Source: Rhodocyclaceae bacterium
GTDB lineage: Bacteria; Pseudomonadota; Gammaproteobacteria; Burkholderiales; Rhodocyclaceae
DNA: 64,000 nucleotides
Direction of reading: 5' to 3'
NCBI GenBank assembly: GCA_023230455.1
Contig: JALNXH010000004.1
Coordinates: 124,001 to 188,000 of the forward strand
The position numbers and the translations under genes were made by a program. Every line of letters starts with the position of its first letter. Within the stretch, counting starts at the first letter, position 1. Below, piece after piece: positions 37,124 through 46,497 of the stretch. Below the pieces are notes generated by a model, which saw only the letters and a program-made list of their open reading frames with translations, was not told where the DNA came from and did no database searches.

Positions 37124-39694
37124 ATGGAAGTCACACGCATCCGGGCACTGCGCGGCCCCAATCTATGGAGCCGCCACACCGCCATCGAGGCGATCGTCTC
37201 CTGCACCGAGGCCGAGTGCGCCATTGGCGACCTGCCGGGCTTCGAATCCCGACTGCGCGAACGCTTTCCCGAAATCGACTTGCTCCAGCCGGCGGGGCAC
37301 AACGAACCGTTGTCGCTGGCACATGCGCTGGAGTTCGCCGCACTGGGCCTGCAAGCGCAGGCCGGTTGTCCGGTCACCTTCAGCCGCACGGCGCAAACCC
37401 TGGAAGACGGGGTGTTCCAGGTCGTCGTCGAATACAGCGAAGAGGCGGTCGGCCGACTGGCCTTCGACTACGCCCGAGCGCTGCTCGATGCCACCCGCGA
37501 CGACGCCCCGTTCGATCTTGCCGGAGCGCTGACCAAACTGCGCGAAACCGACGAGGACGAGCGCCTCGGCCCGAGCACCGGCGCCATCGTGCAGGCCGCC
37601 ATGGCACGCGGCATCCCGTTTCGCCGCCTGACCTCGGGCAGCCTGGTGCAATTCGGCTGGGGCAGCCGCCAGCGGCGCATCCAGGCCGCCGAAATCGATT
37701 GCACCAGCGCCATCGCCGAGTCGATCGCCCAGGATAAGGAACTCACCAAGCGCCTGCTTGAAGCCGCCGGAGTCCCGGTCCCGGTCGGCCGCCCGGCAAG
37801 CAGCGTCGACGAGGCCTGGGCCATCGCCGAAGAAATCGGCCTGCCGGTAGTGGTGAAGCCGCAGGACGGGAATCAGGGCAAGGGCGTAACGGTGAATATC
37901 GAAAACCGGGAGCAGCTTGAACGCGCCTACGCCGCCGCCGCCGCGATCAGCGACGACATCCTGGTCGAACGTTTCCTGCCTGGCCACGACTTCCGTTTTC
38001 TCGTCGTCGGCGACAAACTTGTCGCCGCCGCGCGGCGCGACCCGCCACAAGTAACCGGCGACGGAGTGCACACGGTGCGCGAGTTGGTCGATCTGGTGAA
38101 CAGCGACCCACGCCGCGGCGACGGCCATGCCACCTCGCTGACCAAGATCCGCTTCGACGACATCGCCCTCGCCCGGCTCGCCTTGCAGGACCTCAACGCC
38201 GACTCGGTGCCGCCGAAGGGCAAGCGGGTCATCCTGCGCAACAACGCCAACCTATCCACCGGCGGCACCGCCACCGACGTCACCGAGGATGTTCACCCGG
38301 AACTCGCCGCCCGCGCGGTGGCCGCCGCACAAATGATCGGCCTCGACATCGGCGGCGTCGACGTGGTCTGCGATTCGGTGCTTAAGCCGCTCGAAGAACA
38401 GGGCGGCGGCATCGTCGAAGTCAATGCCGCCCCCGGCCTGCGTATGCACCTTGCGCCCTCCTACGGCAAGGGCCGACCGGTCGGCGAAGCGATCATCGGC
38501 AACGTCTTTGCCGCGGGCGAGGACGGCCGCATTCCGGTGGTCGCGGTGGCCGGCACCAACGGCAAGACCACCACCGTGCGGCTTATCGCCAACATCCTCG
38601 GCGCCGATGGCAAGCGCGTCGGCATGACCAGCACCGACGGCGTATATATAGAAGGCCAGCGTATCGACACCGGCGACTGTAGCGGACCGCGCAGCGCACG
38701 CAATGTACTGATGCATCCGGACGTCGATGCCGCGGTGTTCGAGACCGCCCGCGGCGGCGTCCTGCGAGAAGGACTCGGCTTTGACCGCTGCGACGTGGCG
38801 GTGGTGACCAATATCGGCCTCGGCGACCACCTGGGCCTCAGTTACATCAGCACGGTGGAGGATCTCGCGGTGGTGAAGCGGGTCATCGTGCAGAACGTGT
38901 CCCCCCACGGCGTCGCCGTACTCAACGCGATGGACCCGATGGTCGCCAAGATGGCCGATGCCTGTCCCGGCAAGGTGATCTTCTTCGCCAGCGACCGACA
39001 CCATCCGCTCATCGCCACCCAACGGGCCCGCAGTCTGCGTACCGTATTCCTCGATGGCGGCGAGATCATCGCCGCCGAAGGCACAATCGTGCAACGCATA
39101 GCGCTGGCCGAGATTCCGATCACCCGCAACGGCGCCATCGGCTTCCAGATCGACAATGCGATGGCTGCCGTCGCTGCCGCCTGGGCTCTCGACCTCCCCT
39201 GGCCGATCATCCGCGCCGGGCTGCGCTCCTTCATCAATGATGCGCAGACGGCCCCCGGACGCTTCAACCTGTTCGATTACCGCGGCGCCACACTGATCGC
39301 CGACTACGGCCACAACCCCGATGCCATCACCGCCCTGGTCAAGGCCATCGACAACATGCCGGCGCAGAAACGCTCGGTCGTCATCAGCGGCGCCGGCGAC
39401 CGGCGTGACGAAGATATCCGCCAGCAAACGGAAATCCTCGGCGACGCCTTCGACAGCGTCATCCTCTATCAGGACCAGTGCCAGCGTGGCCGAGCCGATG
39501 GCGAAGTGCTCGCGCTGCTGCGCCAGGGACTGGCCGACGCCAAGCGCACCCGCGAAACCGACGAAATCCACGGTGAATTCCTCGCCATCGATACCGCGCT
39601 CTCGCGTCTACGCAGCGGCGACCTTTGCCTGATTCTGGTCGATCAGGTGGAGGAAGCGCTGGAGCATATCGCCAGGCGAGTCGCCGAAGCCTGA
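37124..39694 (+). CDS. cphA: Cyanophycin synthetase
   Basis: Makes cyanophycin, the Asp-Arg nitrogen-storage polymer, from Asp, Arg and ATP. The 856 residues have an N-terminal domain (1-160), an ATP-grasp domain (about 165-470, GLPVVVKPQDGNQGKGV) for aspartate addition, and a full Mur-ligase half for arginine addition with P-loop GTNGKTT (477-483, Lys481), FETARGGVLREGL and a C-terminal domain with IADYGHNPDAI. All key residues look intact, in contrast to the upstream paralogue. No cyanophycinase gene is in the window. Confidence 0.94.
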   Translation: MEVTRIRALRGPNLWSRHTAIEAIVSCTEAECAIGDLPGFESRLRERFPEIDLLQPAGHNEPLSLAHALEFAALGLQAQAGCPVTFSRTAQTLEDGVFQVVVEYSEEAVGRLAFDYARALLDATRDDAPFDLAGALTKLRETDEDERLGPSTGAIVQAAMARGIPFRRLTSGSLVQFGWGSRQRRIQAAEIDCTSAIAESIAQDKELTKRLLEAAGVPVPVGRPASSVDEAWAIAEEIGLPVVVKPQDGNQGKGVTVNIENREQLERAYAAAAAISDDILVERFLPGHDFRFLVVGDKLVAAARRDPPQVTGDGVHTVRELVDLVNSDPRRGDGHATSLTKIRFDDIALARLALQDLNADSVPPKGKRVILRNNANLSTGGTATDVTEDVHPELAARAVAAAQMIGLDIGGVDVVCDSVLKPLEEQGGGIVEVNAAPGLRMHLAPSYGKGRPVGEAIIGNVFAAGEDGRIPVVAVAGTNGKTTTVRLIANILGADGKRVGMTSTDGVYIEGQRIDTGDCSGPRSARNVLMHPDVDAAVFETARGGVLREGLGFDRCDVAVVTNIGLGDHLGLSYISTVEDLAVVKRVIVQNVSPHGVAVLNAMDPMVAKMADACPGKVIFFASDRHHPLIATQRARSLRTVFLDGGEIIAAEGTIVQRIALAEIPITRNGAIGFQIDNAMAAVAAAWALDLPWPIIRAGLRSFINDAQTAPGRFNLFDYRGATLIADYGHNPDAITALVKAIDNMPAQKRSVVISGAGDRRDEDIRQQTEILGDAFDSVILYQDQCQRGRADGEVLALLRQGLADAKRTRETDEIHGEFLAIDTALSRLRSGDLCLILVDQVEEALEHIARRVAEA

Positions 39695-39697
39695 CCC

Positions 39698-39904
39698 CTA
39701 TTCCAGGCGAAAGCCGGCCTTGAGCGTGACCTGCCAATAGGCCACCTTGCCGTCCTCGACGTAGCCGCGGGTTTCCACCACCTGGAACCAATGGATATTG
39801 CGCACGGTCTCGCTGGCCTTGGCGATCGCCCCGGCCACGGCGGCCTCGATGCTGGTGGTTGAAGACCCGGTCAGCTCCAGTGTCTTGTAGACATGATTGC
39901 TCAT
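39698..39904 (-). CDS. Dodecin family protein
   Basis: The 68-residue protein is a dodecin: small dodecameric flavin-binding protein thought to store or buffer FMN/riboflavin. Family features are VYKTLELTGSSTTSIEAAV and the flavin-stacking Trp in NIHWFQVVE, then GKVAYWQVTLKAGF. The ATG at 39904 follows an AGAGGAGG ribosome binding site; an upstream in-frame extension lacks similarity. It ends two bases beyond the convergent cphA stop region, so the two genes are tail to tail. Confidence 0.93.
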   Translation of the reverse strand: MSNHVYKTLELTGSSTTSIEAAVAGAIAKASETVRNIHWFQVVETRGYVEDGKVAYWQVTLKAGFRLE

Positions 39905-40228
39905 GATGCGCCCCTCCTCTATTGGCGGGAGCGGACATGCAACTCCCTTGTTGAGGCTTAGCACACGCAGCGACGGGGCGCGAGGAAAAACGGGCGAATA
40001 TTTCAAACCTGACACAACCGTCCGCCATCTCTTCCTTCGCCCGGATCATCGCAAGTTGTAAGCAAAAATCTGCGGCAATTCACTGTCTATACTCAAAACA
40101 GAACGTTGGGAGATGGCAAACGGGGCTTCCGGACAAAGATAGTCAACTTATGAACTCTTCGTGCCGTTTATCCATCCAACGAATGGAATCCGCCAGCACC
40201 TGACAACAACCGAGAGAGGAGGCGCACC
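39905..40228. other. Intergenic region between dodecin and prkA
   Basis: This 324-base divergent region carries the promoters of dodecin and prkA. Apart from the CTATACT element at 40087-40093 and the ribosome binding sites, no repeat, RNA gene or open frame with family features was seen. Confidence 0.6.
40087..40093 (+). promoter_or_regulatory. Candidate sigma-S-type -10 element for prkA
   Basis: CTATACT, the preferred -10 form of RpoS promoters, stands in an A/T-rich patch 136 bases upstream of the prkA ATG, with no good -35 match at 16-18 bases. E. coli yeaGH is known to be under RpoS (and sigma-54) control, which fits. No acceptable sigma-54 -24/-12 pair was found here. Confidence 0.4.
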
Positions 40229-42151
40229 ATGTCCATCTTCGCCCGCTACCAAGGCCGCTACGAGGCTGCCCTGGAAGAAGACATGTCGGTGCAGGACTAT
40301 CTGGAATTGTGTCGAACGGATTCGTCCGCCTACATCAGCGTCGCCGAGCGCATGCTGGCCGCCATCGGCGAACCGGAACTGGTGGATACGCGGCTCGACC
40401 CGCGCCTCTCGCGGCTGTTCGCCAACAAGATCATCAAGATCTACCCGGCGTTCCGCGACTTCTACGGCATGGAAGAGGTGATCGAGAACGTCGTCGCCTA
40501 CATCCGCCACGCGGCGCAGGGCCTCGAAGAAAAGAAACAGATCCTCTACCTGCTCGGCCCGGTCGGCGGCGGCAAGTCGTCGCTGGCGGAAAAACTCAAG
40601 TCGCTGATCGAAAAGCAGCCGTTCTACGCCATCGCGGGTTCGCCGGTGCATGAGTCGCCGCTCGGCCTGTTCAAGCCCGAGGAGGACGGCCCGATCCTCG
40701 AAGAGGACTACGGCATCCCGCGGCGCTACCTGAACACCATCATGTCGCCCTGGGCAGTGAAGCGCCTGCACGAGTTCAACGGCGACATCTCGCGCTTCCG
40801 CGTCGTCAAGCTGCGGCCTTCGGTGCTGCGCCAGATCGCCGTGTCGAAGACCGAACCGGGCGACGAGAACAACCAGGACATCTCGTCCCTGGTCGGCAAG
40901 ATCGACATCCGCAAGCTGGAAGAGTATTCGCAGAACGACCCCGACGCCTACAGCTACTCCGGCGGCCTGTGCCTGGCCAACCGCGGCCTGCTCGAATTCG
41001 TCGAAATGTTCAAGGCGCCGATCAAGGTGCTGCACCCGCTGCTGACGGCGACGCAGGAAGGCAACTACAAGGGCACCGAAGGCTTCGGCGCGATTCCTTT
41101 CGACGGCATGATCCTCGCGCACTCCAACGAGGCCGAGTGGATGTCGTTCAAGAACAACCGCAATAACGAGGCCTTTCTCGACCGCATCTACATCGTCAAG
41201 GTGCCCTACTGCCTGCGCGTGTCGGACGAGGTGAAAATCTACGAGAAGCTGCTCGCCAACTCCTCGCTGTCGAAGGCGCCCTGCGCGCCGGATACGCTGC
41301 TGATGATGGCGCAGTTCTCGGTGCTGTCGCGGCTCAAGGAGCCGGAGAACTCGGCGCTCTACTCGAAGATGCGGGTCTACGACGGCGAGAACCTCAAGGA
41401 CACCGATCCCAAGGCCAAGTCCTACCAGGAGTACCGCGACTACGCCGGGGTCGACGAGGGCATGACCGGCCTGTCCACCCGCTTCGCCTTCAAGATCCTG
41501 TCCAAGGTGTTCAACTTCGACCACCGCGAGGTCGCCGCCAATCCGGTGCATTTGATGTATGTGCTCGAACAGCAGATCGCCCAGGAGCAGTTCGCCTCCG
41601 AAGTCGAGCAGCGCTATCTGGGCTTCATCAAGGAGTTCCTCGCGCCGCGCTACGCCGAATTCATCGGCAAGGAAATCCAGACCGCTTACCTGGAGTCGTA
41701 TTCCGAGTACGGCCAGAACATCTTCGACCGCTACGTCACCTATGCCGACTTCTGGATTCAGGATCAGGAATTCCGCGACCCGAATACCGGCGAAATCCTC
41801 GATCGCGGCGCCCTCAACGACGAGCTGGAAAAGATCGAGAAACCGGCGGGCATCAGCAACCCGAAGGACTTCCGCAACGAGGTGGTGAATTTCGTACTGC
41901 GCGCCCGGGCCAAGAACGACGGCATGAACCCGGCGTGGACCTCCTACGAAAAGCTGCGCGCGGTGATCGAGAAGAAGATGTTCTCCAACACCGAGGAACT
42001 GCTGCCGGTGATCTCCTTCAACAACAAGGCCAGCACGGACGACCAGCGCAAGCACCAGGATTTCGTCAACCGGATGAAGACCAAAGGCTATACCGAGAAG
42101 CAGGTGCGCCTGCTGGCCGAATGGTATCTGCGCGTGCGCAAGTCGTCCTGA
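40229..42151 (+). CDS. yeaG: PrkA-family serine protein kinase / AAA protein
   Basis: The 640-residue cytoplasmic protein matches E. coli YeaG and Bacillus PrkA in length and layout: an N-terminal AAA-type domain with P-loop GPVGGGKSS (near residue 113), and a C-terminal PrkA domain. These proteins respond to nitrogen starvation, stationary phase or sporulation; both kinase and Lon-like protease activities have been reported for the family. A strong GAGAGGAGG ribosome binding site precedes the ATG. First of the three-gene cluster yeaG-yeaH-ycgB. Confidence 0.95.
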   Translation: MSIFARYQGRYEAALEEDMSVQDYLELCRTDSSAYISVAERMLAAIGEPELVDTRLDPRLSRLFANKIIKIYPAFRDFYGMEEVIENVVAYIRHAAQGLEEKKQILYLLGPVGGGKSSLAEKLKSLIEKQPFYAIAGSPVHESPLGLFKPEEDGPILEEDYGIPRRYLNTIMSPWAVKRLHEFNGDISRFRVVKLRPSVLRQIAVSKTEPGDENNQDISSLVGKIDIRKLEEYSQNDPDAYSYSGGLCLANRGLLEFVEMFKAPIKVLHPLLTATQEGNYKGTEGFGAIPFDGMILAHSNEAEWMSFKNNRNNEAFLDRIYIVKVPYCLRVSDEVKIYEKLLANSSLSKAPCAPDTLLMMAQFSVLSRLKEPENSALYSKMRVYDGENLKDTDPKAKSYQEYRDYAGVDEGMTGLSTRFAFKILSKVFNFDHREVAANPVHLMYVLEQQIAQEQFASEVEQRYLGFIKEFLAPRYAEFIGKEIQTAYLESYSEYGQNIFDRYVTYADFWIQDQEFRDPNTGEILDRGALNDELEKIEKPAGISNPKDFRNEVVNFVLRARAKNDGMNPAWTSYEKLRAVIEKKMFSNTEELLPVISFNNKASTDDQRKHQDFVNRMKTKGYTEKQVRLLAEWYLRVRKSS

Positions 42152-42226
42152 TCCGGCTATGGCGCCCCGGCCCGCCATCGCGGAAGGCCGGGGCGGGCGA
42201 GCGGGCACACTGAGCGGGAGGACGGC

Positions 42227-43492
42227 ATGCTTCAGATCATCGACCGGCGCAACGACAGCAAGAACAAGAGCGCCGTCAATCGCAACCGCTTCATCCGGCG
42301 CTTCAAGGGCCAGATCCGCAAGGCGGTGCAGGAGGCCATCGCGCGCCGCCGCATCGCCGACATCGACAACGGCGAGAAGGTCGGCATTCCCGCCAAGGAC
42401 ATCTCCGAGCCGCAATTCCGCCACGGCCAGGGCGGGCGCTGGAGCATCGTGCAGCCGGGCAACGACCGCTTCGTCACCGGCGACGAGTTCGACCGGCCGT
42501 CGGGCGGTGCAGGAGATGGCGGCAGCAGCGCCAGCCCGGACGGCGAAGGCCTCGACGACTTCGTGTTCACCCTGTCGCGCGAAGAGTTTCTCGACATTTT
42601 CTTCGACGATCTGGCCCTGCCCCACCTGGTCAAGACCCAGCTCGCCCGCATCTCCGAATACAAGCGCGTCCGCGCCGGCTTCACCTCGACCGGCGTGCCC
42701 ACCAACATCAACGTCGTACGCTCGCTGCGCGGCGCGACCGGGCGACGCATCGCCGCCGGCGCACCCTACGTCAAAACGCTGCGCGCACTGCGGGCCGAAC
42801 TGGAGCAACTGGAGTCGAGCGGCGCCGGCGAGAGCAAACGCGCCGAAGAAATCCGCCGCGAGATCGCCCGCCTGCTGCGCCGGATCGAGGGCCTGCCGTT
42901 CATCGACACTTTCGACCTGCGCTACAACAACCGCATCCGCATTCCGGCGCCGTCTACCCAGGCCGTGATGTTCTGCATCATGGACGTTTCCGGTTCGATG
43001 GACGACGAGAAGAAGCAGATCGCCAAGCGTTTCTTCATGCTGCTCTACCTGTTCCTGACCCGCACCTATGAGCACATCGAGATCGTCTTCATCCGCCACC
43101 ACACCCAGGCGATGGAAGTCGGCGAGGACGATTTCTTCCACTCGCGGGAGACCGGCGGCACCGTGGTGTCGAGCGCGCTCGAACTGATGCAGCAGATCGT
43201 GCGCGAGCGCTACGCCTCGAATGCCTGGAACATCTACTGCGCCCAGGCTTCCGACGGCGACAACTGGGAAGCCGATTCGCCGAAATGCCGCGACCTGCTG
43301 GATTCCACGATCATGCCGCTGGTGCAGTACTACGCCTACATCGAGATCTCAGAGGGCGATCCGCAGAACCTCTGGCGCGAATATGCGCAGGTCCGCGCCA
43401 ACCATCCGCAATGCTTCGCCATGCAGCAGATCGGCGGCATGGCGGACATCTACCCGGTTTTCCGCGAGCTGTTCCGCAAGAAGCTGGCATGA
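42227..43492 (+). CDS. yeaH: DUF444 / VWA-like protein YeaH
   Basis: The 421-residue protein has the DUF444 N terminus (DRRNDSKNKSAVNRNRFIRR) with a basic, low-complexity Gly/Ser middle, and a C-terminal VWA-like domain with an intact metal site MDVSGSMDD. It is the constant partner of PrkA/YeaG; a scaffold for the kinase is the usual suggestion. Ribosome binding site GGGAGG. It is 75 bases after yeaG and eight bases before the SpoVR gene. Confidence 0.94.
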   Translation: MLQIIDRRNDSKNKSAVNRNRFIRRFKGQIRKAVQEAIARRRIADIDNGEKVGIPAKDISEPQFRHGQGGRWSIVQPGNDRFVTGDEFDRPSGGAGDGGSSASPDGEGLDDFVFTLSREEFLDIFFDDLALPHLVKTQLARISEYKRVRAGFTSTGVPTNINVVRSLRGATGRRIAAGAPYVKTLRALRAELEQLESSGAGESKRAEEIRREIARLLRRIEGLPFIDTFDLRYNNRIRIPAPSTQAVMFCIMDVSGSMDDEKKQIAKRFFMLLYLFLTRTYEHIEIVFIRHHTQAMEVGEDDFFHSRETGGTVVSSALELMQQIVRERYASNAWNIYCAQASDGDNWEADSPKCRDLLDSTIMPLVQYYAYIEISEGDPQNLWREYAQVRANHPQCFAMQQIGGMADIYPVFRELFRKKLA

Positions 43493-43499
43493 ACCCGCC

Positions 43500-45053
43500 A
43501 TGAAAAGAAAATCGTCCGCCCTGCCCGCCGGTTCCGAATGGAGCTTCGAGTCGATCGAACGCTACGACCGCGAGATCGGCCGCGTCGCCGGGGAATACGG
43601 CCTCGACGGCTATCGCCATCAGCTTGAAATCATCACCGCCGAGCAGATGATGGACGCCTATGCCTCGATCGGCATGCCGGTCTATTACCACCATTGGTCG
43701 TTCGGCAAGCACTTCCTGTCCACCGAGAAGAGCTACAAGCACGGCCAGATGGGGCTGGCCTACGAGATCGTGATCAACTCCGACCCCTGCATCGTGTACC
43801 TGATGGAGGAGAACACACTGCCCATGCAGGCACTCGTGATCGCCCACGCCGCCTACGGCCACAACTCCTTCTTCAAGGGCAACTACCTGTTCCGCACCTG
43901 GACCTCGGCGGAGGCAATCATCGACTACATGGTGTTCGCCCGCAATGTCATCGCCGAGTGCGAAGAACGCTACGGCGAGGACGAGGTGGAACAGCTGCTC
44001 GACGCCTGCCATGCACTGATGACCGTCGGCGTGGACCGCTATAAGCGGCCGCCGAAGCTGTCGCTGAGCAAGGAGCGCGAGCGCCGCAAGGAACGCGAAA
44101 CTTACCTGCAATCGCAGGTCAACGACCTTTGGCGCACGCTGCCGCCACGGCGCGAACGCGAAGAGACGGAGGTGGAGCGGCGTTTCCCCGAGGAACCCGA
44201 GGAGAACCTGCTCTACTTCATCGAGAAGAATGCGCCGCTGCTGGAGCCGTGGCAGCGCGAAATCGTCCGCATCGTGCGCAAGATCGGGCAGTATTTCTAT
44301 CCGCAGCGCCAGACCCAGTTGATGAACGAGGGCTGGGCCTGCTTCTGGCACTACACCCTGCTCTACCACCTCTACGAGCAGCGCCTGCTCGGCGACGGCT
44401 TCATGCTGGAATTCCTCCAGAGCCACACCAACGTCACCTGTCAGCCGCCGTTCAACAGCCCGCACTTCAACGGCATCAATCCCTACGCGCTGGGCTTCGC
44501 CATGTGGCGCGACATCCGCCGCATCTGCACGGCGCCGACCGCGGAGGACAGCGAATGGTTTCCCGGCCTGGCGGGCAGCGACTGGCGCGAGTCGCTGGAC
44601 TTCGCCATGCGCAACTTCAAGGACGAAAGCTTCATCGCCCAGTACCTGTCGCCCAAACTGATGCGCGAATTCCGCCTGTTCAACATCCTCGACGATGCCG
44701 AGCGGCCAAAGTTGCGCATCGAGGCGATCCACGACGAACAGGGCTATCGGGTGCTCCGGCAACGTCTCGCCGACCAGTACAACCTCGGCAGCCGGGAGCC
44801 CGACATCCAGGTCTGGAACGTCGACCTGCGCGACGAGCGTTCGCTGACGCTGCGCCACTTCAAGTACCAGGGACGTCCGCTGGGGGGAACCCGCGATGCA
44901 ATGCTGAAGCATGTGGCGACGCTGTGGGGCTTCCCCGTCCGGCTGGAGGAACAGGACGAGAACGGCAACGTCAAACTGCTGACCGAGGTCAAGATCGACC
45001 GGCGCCGGGATCGCCACGATTCTGCCGCGGCCGACGCCGATCCCCAGCCGTGA
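43500..45053 (+). CDS. ycgB: SpoVR family protein (YcgB)
   Basis: The 517-residue protein matches the SpoVR family, with PVYYHHWSFGKHFLSTEKSY near residue 60, a His-rich centre (AHAAYGHNSFFKGN), MNEGWACFWHYTLLYHLYE and SPHFNGINPYALGF. SpoVR proteins are linked to spore cortex formation in Bacillus and to stress responses in proteobacteria, often with PrkA and YeaH as here. The ATG at 43500 follows the yeaH stop; longer in-frame starts are inside yeaH. The mechanism is unknown. Confidence 0.94.
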   Translation: MKRKSSALPAGSEWSFESIERYDREIGRVAGEYGLDGYRHQLEIITAEQMMDAYASIGMPVYYHHWSFGKHFLSTEKSYKHGQMGLAYEIVINSDPCIVYLMEENTLPMQALVIAHAAYGHNSFFKGNYLFRTWTSAEAIIDYMVFARNVIAECEERYGEDEVEQLLDACHALMTVGVDRYKRPPKLSLSKERERRKERETYLQSQVNDLWRTLPPRREREETEVERRFPEEPEENLLYFIEKNAPLLEPWQREIVRIVRKIGQYFYPQRQTQLMNEGWACFWHYTLLYHLYEQRLLGDGFMLEFLQSHTNVTCQPPFNSPHFNGINPYALGFAMWRDIRRICTAPTAEDSEWFPGLAGSDWRESLDFAMRNFKDESFIAQYLSPKLMREFRLFNILDDAERPKLRIEAIHDEQGYRVLRQRLADQYNLGSREPDIQVWNVDLRDERSLTLRHFKYQGRPLGGTRDAMLKHVATLWGFPVRLEEQDENGNVKLLTEVKIDRRRDRHDSAAADADPQP

Positions 45054-45084
45054 GCGTGCCCGGCAACACGCGAAAAGGGTCGGC

Positions 45085-46497
45085 TCAGGCGGTTGAGCCG
45101 GGTTCGGTGCGGGTGAGCGCGTCGGGCTGCAGGATCGCGTCGAGCTGCGGCTTGCTCAACAAGCCCCGCTCCAACACCACGGCGTAGACGCTTTTGCCGC
45201 TGGCCAGCGCCTCCTGCGCCACCTCGGTGGCGTTGGCGTAGCCGATGAACGGGTTCAGCGCCGTCACCACCCCGATCGAATGTTCGAAGTTGTAGCGCAG
45301 GCGCTCGGTGTTGGCAGTGATGCCCTTGACACAACGCTCGGCCAGCACCAGGCAGCCGCTGGTCAGATGGCCGATGCTCTTGAAGATGCTGTGGGCGATG
45401 ATCGGCTCGAAGGCATTCAACTGCAACTGCCCGGCCTCGGCGGCGAAGCTGACGGTGACGTCGTTGCCGATCACCTCGAAAGCGATCTGGTTCACCACCT
45501 CGGGAATGACCGGGTTCACCTTGCCGGGCATGATCGACGAGCCGGCCTGCATCGGTGGCAGGTTGATCTCGCCCAGCCCGGCGCGCGGCCCGGAAGACAG
45601 CAGGCGCAGGTCGTTGCAGGTCTTGGAGAGCTTGACCGCGATGCGCTTCAGCACGCCGGACAGCTGCACGAAGGCACCGGCATCCTGGGTGGCTTCGACC
45701 AGATTCGGCGCAATCACCAGGTCGAGCCCGGTAATGTCCGCCAGGCGCCGGCAGGCCAGCGCCGCATAGCCCGGCGGCGCATTGAGGCCGGTGCCGATGG
45801 CAGTCGCGCCGAGATTGATTTCGGCGATCAGCCGCGCCGCCTCACGCAGGCGGTCCTCGTCTTCGCCGAGCATCACCGCATAGGTCGAAAACTCCTGGCC
45901 GAGGGTCATCGGCACGGCATCCTGCAACTGGGTGCGGCCGATCTTCAGCAGCGCGGCGAACTCCACCGCCTTGGCGGCGAAGGCGTAGCGCAATTCCGCC
46001 ATCGCCGCGATCAGCTTGCGGATACCGAACTGCGCGGCGACATTCACCGCCGTCGGATACACATCGTTGGTGCTCTGGCTCAGGTTGACGTGTTCGAGCG
46101 GGTGCAGGAAGCGGTATTCGCCTTTGGCATGGCCGAGCAGTTCGAGCGCACGGTTGGCGATCACCTCATTGGCGTTCATGTTGGTCGACGTACCGGCCCC
46201 GCCCTGGATCACGTCCACCACGAACTGCTCCAGCAGTTCGCCCTTGCGGATTTCCTCGCAGGCCCGCAGGATCGCGTGCGTACGCGCGTCGTCGAGCAGA
46301 CCCAGTTCGTTGTTGGCGAGCGCCGCCGCCTGCTTGACGCAGGCCAGCGCCACCACCAGGTCGGGATAGATCGCGATGGCCGTGCCGCTGATCGGAAAAT
46401 TCTCCAGCGCCCGCAGCGTATGCACGCCGTAGTAAGCGTCCGCCGGGATGTCCCGGTCGCCGAGCAGGTCGTGCTCGCGGCGCATGTCTTTGCTCAC
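45085..46497 (-). CDS. aspA: Aspartate ammonia-lyase
   Basis: Converts aspartate to fumarate and ammonia. The 470-residue protein belongs to the fumarase/aspartase superfamily: GGAGTSTNMNANEVIANRA, the signature GSSIMPGKVNP near residue 320 and the N-terminal LLGDRDIPADAYYGVHTLRA typical of aspartases. A GTG at 46497 overlaps the udg stop (GTGA) and was taken as start; an ATG four codons on (46485) is the alternative. It closes the minus-strand operon tsaB-rimI-udg-aspA. It could use aspartate freed from cyanophycin made by the nearby locus, which is inference only. Confidence 0.93.
   Translation of the reverse strand: MSKDMRREHDLLGDRDIPADAYYGVHTLRALENFPISGTAIAIYPDLVVALACVKQAAALANNELGLLDDARTHAILRACEEIRKGELLEQFVVDVIQGGAGTSTNMNANEVIANRALELLGHAKGEYRFLHPLEHVNLSQSTNDVYPTAVNVAAQFGIRKLIAAMAELRYAFAAKAVEFAALLKIGRTQLQDAVPMTLGQEFSTYAVMLGEDEDRLREAARLIAEINLGATAIGTGLNAPPGYAALACRRLADITGLDLVIAPNLVEATQDAGAFVQLSGVLKRIAVKLSKTCNDLRLLSSGPRAGLGEINLPPMQAGSSIMPGKVNPVIPEVVNQIAFEVIGNDVTVSFAAEAGQLQLNAFEPIIAHSIFKSIGHLTSGCLVLAERCVKGITANTERLRYNFEHSIGVVTALNPFIGYANATEVAQEALASGKSVYAVVLERGLLSKPQLDAILQPDALTRTEPGSTA

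Noticed and set aside
40110..40135. TGGCAAACGGGGCTTCC as a sigma-54 promoter for prkA
   Set aside because: The GG and GC elements are not at the required 10-base spacing and the -12 part is poor.
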